Both the position numbers and the translations under genes were made by a program. Below the pieces are notes generated by a model that had not been told where the DNA came from, made no database searches, and saw only the letters and a program-made list of their open reading frames with translations. 5,153 nucleotides of DNA, taken from assembly GCA_030635405.1 (NCBI GenBank), contig DAOVZA010000188.1:1-5153 (forward strand), written 5' to 3'. Positions 1 to 5,108 of the stretch are shown piece after piece (the first letter of the stretch is position 1; every line of letters begins with the position of its first letter). This DNA comes from Desulfocapsa sp. (lineage in GTDB: Bacteria; Desulfobacterota; Desulfobulbia; Desulfobulbales; Desulfocapsaceae).

Positions 1-89
1 CTCGCACACTGATAAAAAACCCACGTTTCATCCAAGGCTCAATCTATTATAAGCTCCCGCTTAAATTCAACCTGCGAAGTGTAGCCTGA
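1..89 (+). CDS. Possible C-terminal end of an upstream gene (partial)
   Basis: The frame beginning at base 3 is open from the window edge to a TGA at 87-89 and gives 28 residues, ending in YYKLPLKFNLRSVA. The composition is protein-like, with alternating hydrophobic and basic residues and no low-complexity run. I do not recognise a family from so short a tail. A run of 28 codons without a stop is not statistically strong, so this could be chance. If real, the gene would end exactly where the candidate promoter of the next operon begins. Confidence 0.35.
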   Translation, partial: RTLIKNPRFIQGSIYYKLPLKFNLRSVA

Positions 90-114
90 CATTTTGATCT
101 AAACAATGTATCCT
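86..114 (+). promoter_or_regulatory. Candidate sigma70-like promoter of the selenoprotein operon
   Basis: CTGACA at 86-91 matches five of six bases of the -35 consensus, and TATCCT at 109-114 matches four of six of the -10 consensus. The spacer is exactly 17 bases. Transcription would start near base 121, about 50 bases upstream of the ATG at 172. This is a pattern match by eye only. The -35 box overlaps the stop codon of the possible upstream gene. Confidence 0.4.
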
Positions 115-132
115 ACACACTAACAAGATACA

Positions 133-148
133 GTATTTCTGTGAATAC
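133..148. promoter_or_regulatory. Small inverted repeat in the operon leader
   Basis: GTATT at 133-137 and AATAC at 144-148 form a dyad with a 6-base centre. It lies just downstream of the predicted transcription start, where a repressor could bind. The arms are short and AT-rich, so chance occurrence is quite possible. Confidence 0.2.
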
Positions 149-171
149 AATTTCAACCACTGGTACAAATC

Positions 172-654
172 ATGACCCCAGAAGATATGCGTGAAAAGGC
201 AATGGATCTTTTCAAAAAACGGTTCCATTGAAGCCAGGCTATCCTGGCCGTGGGCCTGGAAAAAATAGACAAGTATGATGAAAATGTGATCGCTGCCGCT
301 GGCACATTTGGTGGTGGTATTGCGAGTTCCGGCTCTGTTTGCGGAACACTTCTCGGCGCTGTATCTGCTGTCTCAGCATTGCATAGCAGAGGGAACCTTG
401 AAGACAAAGAAAACCCTCGTATGTGGGGTGTGAGCCATAAATTGATCAGAGAGTTTGATGCCCTGACAGAGTCCTATGGTGGTCGAAACTGCACTGATAT
501 TGCAAAGATCAACTGGTCAAACAGAGATGATGTTAAAAATTACTACGGAAATCCCGATTCAACACGAAAAGATTGCGTAAAACTCGTAGGTGATTTTGCC
601 TTCTTTCTTGGTACAATTTTAGAAAAAGAACTCTCACGACTGGAAAAAGAATGA
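172..654 (+). CDS. C-GCAxxG-C-C family redox protein, predicted selenoprotein (in-frame TGA = Sec20)
   Basis: Reading from ATG 172, the frame runs 19 codons ([19 protein letters not shown]), meets TGA at 229-231, then continues [12 protein letters not shown] and on to the stop at 652-654, giving 160 residues. Members of this putative redox-active family normally have a cysteine before SQA near the N-terminus, so the TGA falls exactly on the first motif cysteine. The other motif positions are present: the CGTLLG segment (C57-G62, matching GCAxxG), C107 and C135. Glycine-rich stretch 44-49 precedes C57. The homology continuing across the TGA, in one frame, argues for selenocysteine rather than a nonsense mutation. 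Start 172 follows an in-frame stop at 142-144; ATG 187 is the alternative, and neither has a strong Shine-Dalgarno. The biochemical reaction is unknown; thiol/selenol redox chemistry is inferred. The 3' end overlaps the macrodomain gene by ATGA. Confidence 0.85.
229..231 (+). other. In-frame TGA predicted to encode selenocysteine
   Basis: This is codon 20 of the 172-654 gene. The flanking residues are FH-U-SQAIL, matching the usual F-x-C-S-Q-A pattern of the C-GCAxxG-C-C family. There is no frame change around it, and the 57 bases upstream and more than 400 bases downstream form one continuous reading frame. Confidence 0.8.
232..260 (+). promoter_or_regulatory. Candidate bacterial SECIS hairpin
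   Basis: Immediately after the TGA, CCAGGC (234-239) pairs perfectly with GCCTGG (254-259). Inside it, CC (243-244) can pair with GG (252-253), leaving a TAT bulge (240-242) on the 5' side and a 7-base apical loop TGGCCGT (245-251) with a G at its second position. The position, the bulged U and the loop G resemble known bacterial SECIS elements, which lie inside the coding region just after the UGA. A competing shorter hairpin pairs CCAGG (234-238) with CCTGG (243-247). No folding energy was computed. Confidence 0.6.
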
Positions 655-1148
655 CAACAATCCAGATCATTCGAGGAGACATAACAACTCTTCAGGTTGA
701 CGCCATTGTCAATGCGGCAAACAACTCACTTCTTGGTGGAGGTGGTGTTGATGGTGCGATTCATCTGGCTGCAGGACCTGATCTTCTCAAAGAATGTGAA
801 GGTATCGGCGGCTGCCCAACTGGACAAGCTCGAATAACTAAAGGATACAAACTGCCAGCCAATCATATTATCCATACAGTTGGTCCGGTCTGGCAGGGAG
901 GACAGTATGGTGAGGCTGAGTTACTAGCCTCCTGTTACCGGGAATGCTTCAATCTGTTACTGGCCAACAAACTAACGACCATCGCCTTTCCGGCAATCAG
1001 TTGCGGCGTTTATGGCTATCCACTTAAACAAGCCTGCGCCATTGCAATGCGAGAAACAAAGGATTTTCTAGCAGCCACCGATGTTCCTGTGCAGGTTATC
1101 TTTTCCTGCTTTAACGATACCATTGAAACCATACTGAACAGGAGCTGA
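651..1148 (+). CDS. Macrodomain protein, O-acetyl-ADP-ribose deacetylase-like (YmdB/MacroD type)
   Basis: This 165-residue protein is essentially one macrodomain, the usual length for stand-alone bacterial members. Visible motifs, in order, are GDIT (9-12), VDAIVNAAN (16-24), the glycine-rich [10 protein letters not shown] (29-38), CPTGQARIT (55-63), HTVGPVW (75-81) and the phosphate-binding-loop segment ISCGVYGYP (116-124). N21, N24 and the GVDGAIH segment correspond to ADP-ribose-binding and catalytic positions in the MacroD/YmdB group, which hydrolyse O-acetyl-ADP-ribose and remove mono-ADP-ribose from acidic residues. The substrate here is not determined by sequence. The protein should be cytoplasmic, with no signal peptide. 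Its ATG overlaps the TGA of the selenoprotein gene (ATGA at 651-654), implying translational coupling, and ppx starts 3 bases after its stop. It is intact, with no missing key motif. Confidence 0.93.
   Translation: MTTIQIIRGDITTLQVDAIVNAANNSLLGGGGVDGAIHLAAGPDLLKECEGIGGCPTGQARITKGYKLPANHIIHTVGPVWQGGQYGEAELLASCYRECFNLLLANKLTTIAFPAISCGVYGYPLKQACAIAMRETKDFLAATDVPVQVIFSCFNDTIETILNRS
1140..1144 (+). promoter_or_regulatory. Ribosome binding site supporting the GTG start of ppx
   Basis: AGGAG at 1140-1144 lies 7 bases before GTG 1152. It sits inside the last codons of the macrodomain gene and decides the non-ATG start of the next gene. Confidence 0.75.
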
Positions 1149-1151
1149 TCC

Positions 1152-2639
1152 GTGCGGGAAGAACAACACTTAGCAGCCATCGATCTAGGCTCCAATAGCT
1201 TTCATATGGTTATTGCCCGTATTGAAGATGGTCATATTCATATTCTCGACAACCTTAAAGAAATGGTACGTCTTGGGGCTGGTCTTGATGAAGATGGCAA
1301 ACTTTCGGACGAATCCCAAATCCGCGCTCTTGCCTGTCTTGAACGTTTTGGAGAACGGGTAAACCACTTTCCACAGGGCAGTGTGGCTGCCGTTGGTACT
1401 AAAACCCTGCGGCAGGCCGTTGATTCTCAGATCTTTTTAAATGAGGCGCGAAAGGTTCTCGGGCATCCAATTTCTATCATCAGGGGTAAGGAAGAAGCCC
1501 GCCTCATTTATCTCGGAGTTTCCCACTCTCTTGTTGCTGAGGATGGCAAACGATTCGTCATGGATATTGGCGGTGGTAGTACTGAACTTATCATAGGTGA
1601 AAACTTCGAACCTCTGCATCTCAGAAGTCTGGATATGGGTTGCGTAAGTATGAGCCGCAAATTTTTTAGCGAAGGAAAGCTCAGCAAAAAATATTGGAAC
1701 CAGGCCAACATCGCATCTCATCTCATTTTACGCCCGGTGAGACGCTATTTTCAGAAAGTCGACTGGACCTCTGCCACGGGAGCATCCGGAACAATAAAAA
1801 CCGTGGGTAAAGTTGTAACTGAGCTTGGCCTTGATCCTTACGTCCTGACACTGGACAGTTTATACAAGATACAAGACATTATGATCAAAGCCGAGCACCT
1901 GGACAAACTTCAGCTACCAGGTTTAAAAAGTGATCGGCAACCTGTTTTTGCTGGAGGATTAGCCATCCTTATTGCAACCTTTGAAGCATTAAAAATAGAA
2001 AGCATGCAGGTTTCAGAGGGTGCCCTGCGGGAAGGTCTGCTTTATGAACGTCTTGGCCGCATCCAGAGTGAAGACACCCGTTTAAAAACCGTTGCCAGCG
2101 TACAGCACAGGTTCAGAATAAGCCAGAAGCATGCAAGGCGAGTGAGCTTAACAGCGCATCGCCTCTTGAGTGGCTGTGAAGAAACCTGGAAGCTTACCCT
2201 GGAAGATGCTGAGATTCTACATTGGGCAAGCAGTTTACACGAGATTGGTCTTGCCGTATCACTCAGTGGATACCAGAAACACGGTGCATACCTGCTGATC
2301 AATGCTGATCTTCCCGGGTTTTCACTTGAAGAGCACGCCTGGATGAGTGTTCTTGTCCGCTGCCATCGAAAGAAAATATCAAAAAAACTCTTTGCTGACT
2401 TAGCAATTGATCGTCAGCAGGCCGCTTTAAGACTTGTTGTTATTCTTCGCTTAGCAACATTACTGCACCGCTCCCGAAAGGAAGAAACAGCCATTATCGA
2501 AGCAATGATCCCGCATGAAAATGGCCTGGCACTTCAATTTGCAAAGGGAGAATTAGACAAACATCCCTTACAACTCGCCAGTCTTGAGCAGGAAGCTGAT
2601 TATTTACAAAACGTAGATTTTGAACTCAGATTTTCATAA
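1152..2639 (+). CDS. ppx: Ppx/GppA family phosphatase (exopolyphosphatase / pppGpp phosphohydrolase)
   Basis: This 495-residue protein matches the length of the enterobacterial Ppx and GppA proteins. The N-terminal ASKHA-fold half shows AIDLGSNSFHMV (9-20), AAVGTKTLRQA (78-88), GKEEAR (111-116, containing the glutamate equivalent to the Ppx catalytic base) and the phosphate-binding DIGGGSTE (137-144). These are followed by LDMGCVSM, GASGTIKTVGK, FAGGLAIL and SEGALREGLLYERLG. The C-terminal HD-like domain has H327 (KHARRV), HEIG at 363-366 (HE in place of the canonical HD) and KHG at 376-378. Such a domain is common to Ppx and GppA and usually helps bind long polyphosphate rather than acting as a separate hydrolase. 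Ppx removes terminal phosphate from polyphosphate; GppA converts pppGpp to ppGpp. Sequence by eye cannot separate the two, so the symbol is provisional. It is the last gene of the operon, and no terminator is visible before the convergent neighbour 5 bases away. Confidence 0.92.
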   Translation: MREEQHLAAIDLGSNSFHMVIARIEDGHIHILDNLKEMVRLGAGLDEDGKLSDESQIRALACLERFGERVNHFPQGSVAAVGTKTLRQAVDSQIFLNEARKVLGHPISIIRGKEEARLIYLGVSHSLVAEDGKRFVMDIGGGSTELIIGENFEPLHLRSLDMGCVSMSRKFFSEGKLSKKYWNQANIASHLILRPVRRYFQKVDWTSATGASGTIKTVGKVVTELGLDPYVLTLDSLYKIQDIMIKAEHLDKLQLPGLKSDRQPVFAGGLAILIATFEALKIESMQVSEGALREGLLYERLGRIQSEDTRLKTVASVQHRFRISQKHARRVSLTAHRLLSGCEETWKLTLEDAEILHWASSLHEIGLAVSLSGYQKHGAYLLINADLPGFSLEEHAWMSVLVRCHRKKISKKLFADLAIDRQQAALRLVVILRLATLLHRSRKEETAIIEAMIPHENGLALQFAKGELDKHPLQLASLEQEADYLQNVDFELRFS

Positions 2640-2644
2640 TAAAC

Positions 2645-2866
2645 TTATGATAAGAACCTGAAGATACGATCAACAAGCCTGGTCGGCATTTCAAAGATTC
2701 TTACCGCAACTCCCTGCTGTTTGCGTCCTCCAACATTTCCAATCTTAAAATCAGAATGGAATCTTTTCCCACACGAGGGGCATTTCATCACTATTCCACC
2801 AACATTATTTGGAAAACGTAACTGTTGGCCACACTCCGGACATTGTTTTTCAATATAATCAGGCAT
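2645..2866 (-). CDS. Small zinc-ribbon protein (MJ0042-like)
   Basis: This is a 73-residue protein with two CPxCG knuckles: C9/C12 (CPECGQQLRFP) and C29/C32 (MKCPSCGKRF), separated by a P-x-x-x-GG turn. That is the pattern of MJ0042-type zinc ribbons, which bind one Zn and often sit at the N-terminus of larger membrane or regulatory proteins. Here almost nothing follows: residues 37-52 are a basic, glycine-containing linker, and 53-73 (VRIFEMPTRLVDRIFRFLS) look like an amphipathic helix that could touch a membrane or a partner. It starts 3 bases after the stop of the TIGR03790 gene with no Shine-Dalgarno of its own, so it is probably translated by coupling. No enzymatic motif is visible. Function is unknown. 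Confidence 0.82.
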   Translation of the reverse strand: MPDYIEKQCPECGQQLRFPNNVGGIVMKCPSCGKRFHSDFKIGNVGGRKQQGVAVRIFEMPTRLVDRIFRFLS

Positions 2867-2869
2867 ACT

Positions 2870-4024
2870 TTAGGGTAACACTCCACGCTGTCTAAAAGGT
2901 TGATAGAGCGGATCTCCAATCAATACCATTTTCCAGGAAACAAAGGGCAAACTCAAATAATAGGCCTCAAGTAATGTAAAATCACCATCTAGCAACAGTG
3001 GAAAAAAAATCTGTGGAAAAGGAAAAGACTGTACGTATGGTTCGCCAACAGGGCCGATGGTAGCCGCAACGCCATCTTCAAGCAGCCTCTTGCACCATAC
3101 CTGACTTCCTTCCTTTTTCAGGGTGCTACATTCTGCACTGGCAATATGGTAGGCAACAGCCCCCCTGCGCCAGTCAAAAGCATCTTTGTATTTTCCTAAA
3201 CTGTACCAACCGCAGTATAAAGCAGCGTCTCTTGCATCCCCTTCCTGAAACAACTCCTTCTCATTATTAAGCACAACTGGAAAATCCTTAGCAACTGATT
3301 TTGCCGCCATGTGAATTGAATTATCATACAAGGTATATCCTACCAAAGACTTTTTATCCACAGGCTCAGGCCAACGAGCATCAAAATAGGCTGTACCTGT
3401 AAGACCAGTTTTTTCAACCGCAAGGCTGTCATCAATCACCCGTCTTACAGTTGCAGCATCAGGTCCATCTAGCCTTGACACCATAAGTACCTTAGCTTTC
3501 TCATATGGGACTTTTTGCTTTTGAAACTGAAGAAACCAGGGATTTGCTATCCAACCTTTAACAGGAGGATCTTCAATACGTACAACACTCAATTCAGAAT
3601 CAACCGATGCCATGGAGTCATTATTCACCGGATTTTTGGATTTTTCAACTGGCCGTTCTGATTCCATTGCCACTGACGCAGTTTTTATACGCAGTGGCAT
3701 TCCATAGAATAACAGCAAAGAACTGATCTTTGGTTTATCCTCTAAAAACTCTCTAACAGGCGAAGCGATCTCATCGTTGTAAAATATGCGTTCAATTTCT
3801 TCCCTGGCTGCAGTTTGTAAAACCAGAAGATTCTCCTGTGGTATCTTCCGTTGTTTCATATAAAATTTAGCAAGCTTCACACCATCTCTTTCTTGAGCAT
3901 TGGCAATGACCACAATCTCCTGCGGCTCAAGCGCTAAGGCTGAATAAGGCATACAGGTCAAGCCCAACAGAAATAGCAGGAAACTGACAAATACAACAAT
4001 AGTATTAGGTAAAATCAAAAACAT
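2870..4024 (-). CDS. TIGR03790 family exported protein of unknown function
   Basis: This 384-residue protein has segments I recognise from the TIGR03790 family: IVVIANAQ (37-44) with a following helix LAKFYMKQRKIP, LLLFYGMPLRI (103-113), SVDSEL (140-145), VSRLDGPDAATV (182-193), YFDAR (213-217), GWYS (272-275), GAVAYHIAS (288-296) and a C-terminal GDPLYQPF (370-377). Length and order fit the family, which has no established biochemical role. A hydrophobic segment (residues 8-31, with a plausible cut after ALA at 31) implies export. Oddly, there is no positive charge before it and the nearest Shine-Dalgarno-like AGAGGA lies about 16 bases upstream of the ATG. In-frame upstream codons contain no ATG, GTG or TTG before a TAA, so this start is the only one available unless there is a frameshift. 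It forms a pair with the zinc-ribbon gene downstream. Confidence 0.85.
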   Translation of the reverse strand: MFLILPNTIVVFVSFLLFLLGLTCMPYSALALEPQEIVVIANAQERDGVKLAKFYMKQRKIPQENLLVLQTAAREEIERIFYNDEIASPVREFLEDKPKISSLLLFYGMPLRIKTASVAMESERPVEKSKNPVNNDSMASVDSELSVVRIEDPPVKGWIANPWFLQFQKQKVPYEKAKVLMVSRLDGPDAATVRRVIDDSLAVEKTGLTGTAYFDARWPEPVDKKSLVGYTLYDNSIHMAAKSVAKDFPVVLNNEKELFQEGDARDAALYCGWYSLGKYKDAFDWRRGAVAYHIASAECSTLKKEGSQVWCKRLLEDGVAATIGPVGEPYVQSFPFPQIFFPLLLDGDFTLLEAYYLSLPFVSWKMVLIGDPLYQPFRQRGVLP

Positions 4025-4076
4025 AGTGTGTGAAGTACTTTCCTCTTTCTTTTATCTGAATACCACAGGTAAGCAT

Positions 4077-4115
4077 ATATCTTTTCAAGATAAGATATCA
4101 TCTTTTGTAGAAGAT
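4077..4115. repeat. Cluster of AT-rich ATCTT/AAGAT dyads
   Basis: TATCTT (4078-4083) pairs with AAGATA (4087-4092) around a 3-base loop. ATATCTT (4077-4083) can instead pair with AAGATAT (4092-4098), and ATCTT (4100-4104) pairs with AAGAT (4111-4115). These lie in the leader of the minus-strand TIGR03790 gene. They may be alternative RNA hairpins or binding-site repeats, or only an effect of AT-rich composition. Confidence 0.3.
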
Positions 4116-4131
4116 TGCAGTTTCCATTTTC

Positions 4132-4137
4132 ATTATA
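4132..4137 (-). promoter_or_regulatory. Candidate -10 box for the TIGR03790 gene
   Basis: TATAAT reads perfectly on the minus strand from 4137 to 4132, about 108 bases before the ATG at 4024. No convincing -35 box lies 16-18 bases further upstream. The same ATTATAAT also gives TATAAT on the plus strand (4134-4139), so the direction is uncertain. Confidence 0.25.
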
Positions 4138-4183
4138 ATTGAAGTAAAAGCGTTGACCTTGTTGCCACATTGTGTCACACTTG

Positions 4184-4203
4184 ATTGTGGCGATATTCAC
4201 AAT
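4184..4203. promoter_or_regulatory. CRP/FNR-family-like palindrome upstream of the cytochrome gene
   Basis: ATTGTG (4184-4189) and CACAAT (4198-4203) are perfect inverted arms with an 8-base centre. The core TGTGG-N6-TCACA matches nine of ten half-site bases of the CRP-type consensus and resembles sites of HcpR, a CRP/FNR relative known in sulfate reducers. A second overlapping pair of small dyads, CACATTGTG and TGTGTCACA, lies at 4166-4179. The site is 48 bases before the cytochrome start and 160 bases before the divergent TIGR03790 start. Which regulator binds is inference. Confidence 0.5.
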
Positions 4204-4237
4204 GGCCCACTTGTCATTTCATAGCTTTCCCGAATAA

Positions 4238-4243
4238 AAGGAG
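4238..4243 (+). promoter_or_regulatory. Strong Shine-Dalgarno of the cytochrome gene
   Basis: AAGGAG ends 8 bases before ATG 4252, near-ideal spacing, suggesting efficient translation. Confidence 0.8.
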
Positions 4244-4251
4244 TTTTACAA

Positions 4252-4653
4252 ATGAAGCAATTCTTTATTTTAATCTTTTGCCTCTTTGCGGTTCTTGCTA
4301 TAGCCCAATCAGTCTCTGCCACCCCTAAAACCCGTTACGACAAAAACACTGGTACCTGCAGAATACTGAATAGCGGACCACTTGAATGGGAGAGCCTGCC
4401 ATGGGGCAAGGGAGGCAAAGGGTTCAAACAGGTATGTAAGAGTTGCCATACTCGCGGTAACGATAAAGGCGCGCGATACCTTTACGAGGAATCCAAATCT
4501 TCAAATGGCTGGAATCGTATTTTCTCCACAAAAAGAGCAAAATGCGCCAATGACGGATCGTGGAAAAGCCTTTCTGAAGATCAGTTGCAGATGGTCAATG
4601 ACTACCTTTATCGCTGGTCAGCTACAAGTCTCGACCGCAACGACAGCGCCTGA
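4252..4653 (+). CDS. Exported small monoheme cytochrome c
   Basis: This 133-residue protein has a clear Sec signal peptide (MKQ followed by a hydrophobic core, residues 4-19, likely cut after VSA at 23), leaving a periplasmic domain of about 110 residues. CKSCH at 62-66 is a single CxxCH heme c attachment motif. The C-terminal SEDQLQMVNDYLYRW (108-122) resembles the final helix of class I cytochromes c. H66 is the only histidine, and M114 is the only methionine besides M1, so the distal heme ligand must be M114, a non-standard residue, or absent. C36 and C98 are outside the heme motif and could form a disulfide. An electron-carrier role in the periplasm is inferred from the family. It has a strong ribosome binding site and seems to be monocistronic. 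No named subfamily is recognised. Confidence 0.85.
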   Translation: MKQFFILIFCLFAVLAIAQSVSATPKTRYDKNTGTCRILNSGPLEWESLPWGKGGKGFKQVCKSCHTRGNDKGARYLYEESKSSNGWNRIFSTKRAKCANDGSWKSLSEDQLQMVNDYLYRWSATSLDRNDSA

Positions 4654-4664
4654 CGTTAACCACA

Positions 4665-4681
4665 TCTTCCGGTTCGGAAGA
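4665..4681. other. Perfect hairpin just after the cytochrome gene
   Basis: TCTTCCG (4665-4671) pairs with CGGAAGA (4675-4681) around GTT, starting 12 bases after the stop codon at 4653. There is no T tract on either strand, so it is not a classical intrinsic terminator. It may cap or stabilise the cytochrome mRNA 3' end. Confidence 0.4.
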
Positions 4682-4710
4682 AAACAAAGCATTACCTTCA
4701 CGCCAGAAAC

Positions 4711-4758
4711 AAAAAAAGCCCCAGACTCTATGAAAATGAATTCACAGAGCCTGGGGCT
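4711..4758 (-). terminator. Intrinsic terminator of the small membrane-protein gene
   Basis: Arms at 4717-4729 and 4746-4758 (AGCCCCAGACTCT against AGAGCCTGGGGCT) pair over 13 positions with one mismatch around a 16-base loop. On the minus strand the stem is followed directly by seven T (A run at 4711-4717 on the plus strand), the classical layout. On the plus strand the hairpin is followed by purine-rich sequence, so it should work mainly leftward. It lies 27 bases beyond the stop codon at 4786-4788. Confidence 0.85.
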
Positions 4759-4785
4759 GGAGAAGAAATTCTAACTTTAGGTTTG

Positions 4786-5094
4786 TTACTTGTTACTTAC
4801 GGCGGCAACCTTTGCAGGGGTCTTGTTTACAAATTTAAAGAAGACTGGGAAAGCAACAAAGAAGGCTACACAAATCAGATACTCAATACCTTTTATATGG
4901 GTGTAGTAATCTACCAGTGTGTGCAGTGGTTTTACCATTCCGATCGCTACCATATATTGTCCGGCAAGCTCACTTACTGACCAACCTACTGAAGAAAGTG
5001 CACTTACAAGAGCTGCTCCAACCCAGAGACACATCATGGAACCGGCGGCGAGTATTATTCTTGAGCTTGTTGTATTTTTTGTATTCTGTTTCAT
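4786..5094 (-). CDS. Small membrane protein of unknown function
   Basis: This is a 102-residue protein. Two hydrophobic segments are clear: about residues 11-33 (IILAAGSMMCLWVGAALVSA) and about 69-90 (GIEYLICVAFFVAFPVFFKFV). Between them is a moderately hydrophobic segment with GQYMVAIGMVKPLHTLVDYY. A polar N-terminus (MKQNTKNTTSSR) and a basic tail (NKTPAKVAAVSNK) flank the segments, suggesting an inner-membrane protein with both ends in the cytoplasm. Several overlapping plus-strand frames exist, but this one is favoured by a good Shine-Dalgarno at the correct spacing and a strong intrinsic terminator just past its stop. I recognise no family, and no catalytic, metal or heme motif is visible apart from a lone H58. 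Its neighbour on the left is the cytochrome gene on the opposite strand, so they converge and are not in one operon. Confidence 0.75.
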   Translation of the reverse strand: MKQNTKNTTSSRIILAAGSMMCLWVGAALVSALSSVGWSVSELAGQYMVAIGMVKPLHTLVDYYTHIKGIEYLICVAFFVAFPVFFKFVNKTPAKVAAVSNK

Positions 5095-5101
5095 TGTGAT
5101 A

Positions 5102-5108
5102 TCCTTTT
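5102..5108 (-). promoter_or_regulatory. Shine-Dalgarno of the small membrane-protein gene
   Basis: On the minus strand AAAAGGA lies 7 bases before the ATG at 5094. It supports the choice of strand and start. A TAGAAT resembling a -10 box is present at 5128-5123, but the region for a -35 box runs into the window edge. Confidence 0.7.

Noticed and set aside
1..51. Start of a minus-strand gene (ATG at 31, MKRGFFISVR) with TATAAT at 51-46
   Set aside because: The leader would be only about 8 bases, there is no Shine-Dalgarno, no -35 box at proper spacing, and only ten codons are visible.
250..654. A 134-residue protein starting at GTG 250
   Set aside because: This start lies inside the gene, lacks a Shine-Dalgarno, and drops the conserved N-terminal helix and first motif cysteine position, which are encoded in frame upstream once TGA 229-231 is read through.
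172..654. Pseudogene broken by a nonsense TGA
   Set aside because: The only disruption is TGA at exactly the catalytic-cysteine position, the rest of the frame and the other motif cysteines are intact, and a SECIS-like hairpin follows. It cannot be fully excluded without the sel genes.
2640..2644. Terminator between the convergent ppx and zinc-ribbon genes
   Set aside because: Only 5 bases separate the two stop codons and no hairpin with a T tract is visible there.
4015..4200. A 61-residue minus-strand gene with GTG start
   Set aside because: No ribosome binding site, no recognisable domain and it spans the regulatory region. Only its basic 3' end is of interest, as discussed for a possible frameshift.
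4382..4774. A 130-residue plus-strand gene overlapping the cytochrome
   Set aside because: It is a frame-shadow of the cytochrome gene, lacks a ribosome binding site and runs through the terminator hairpin.
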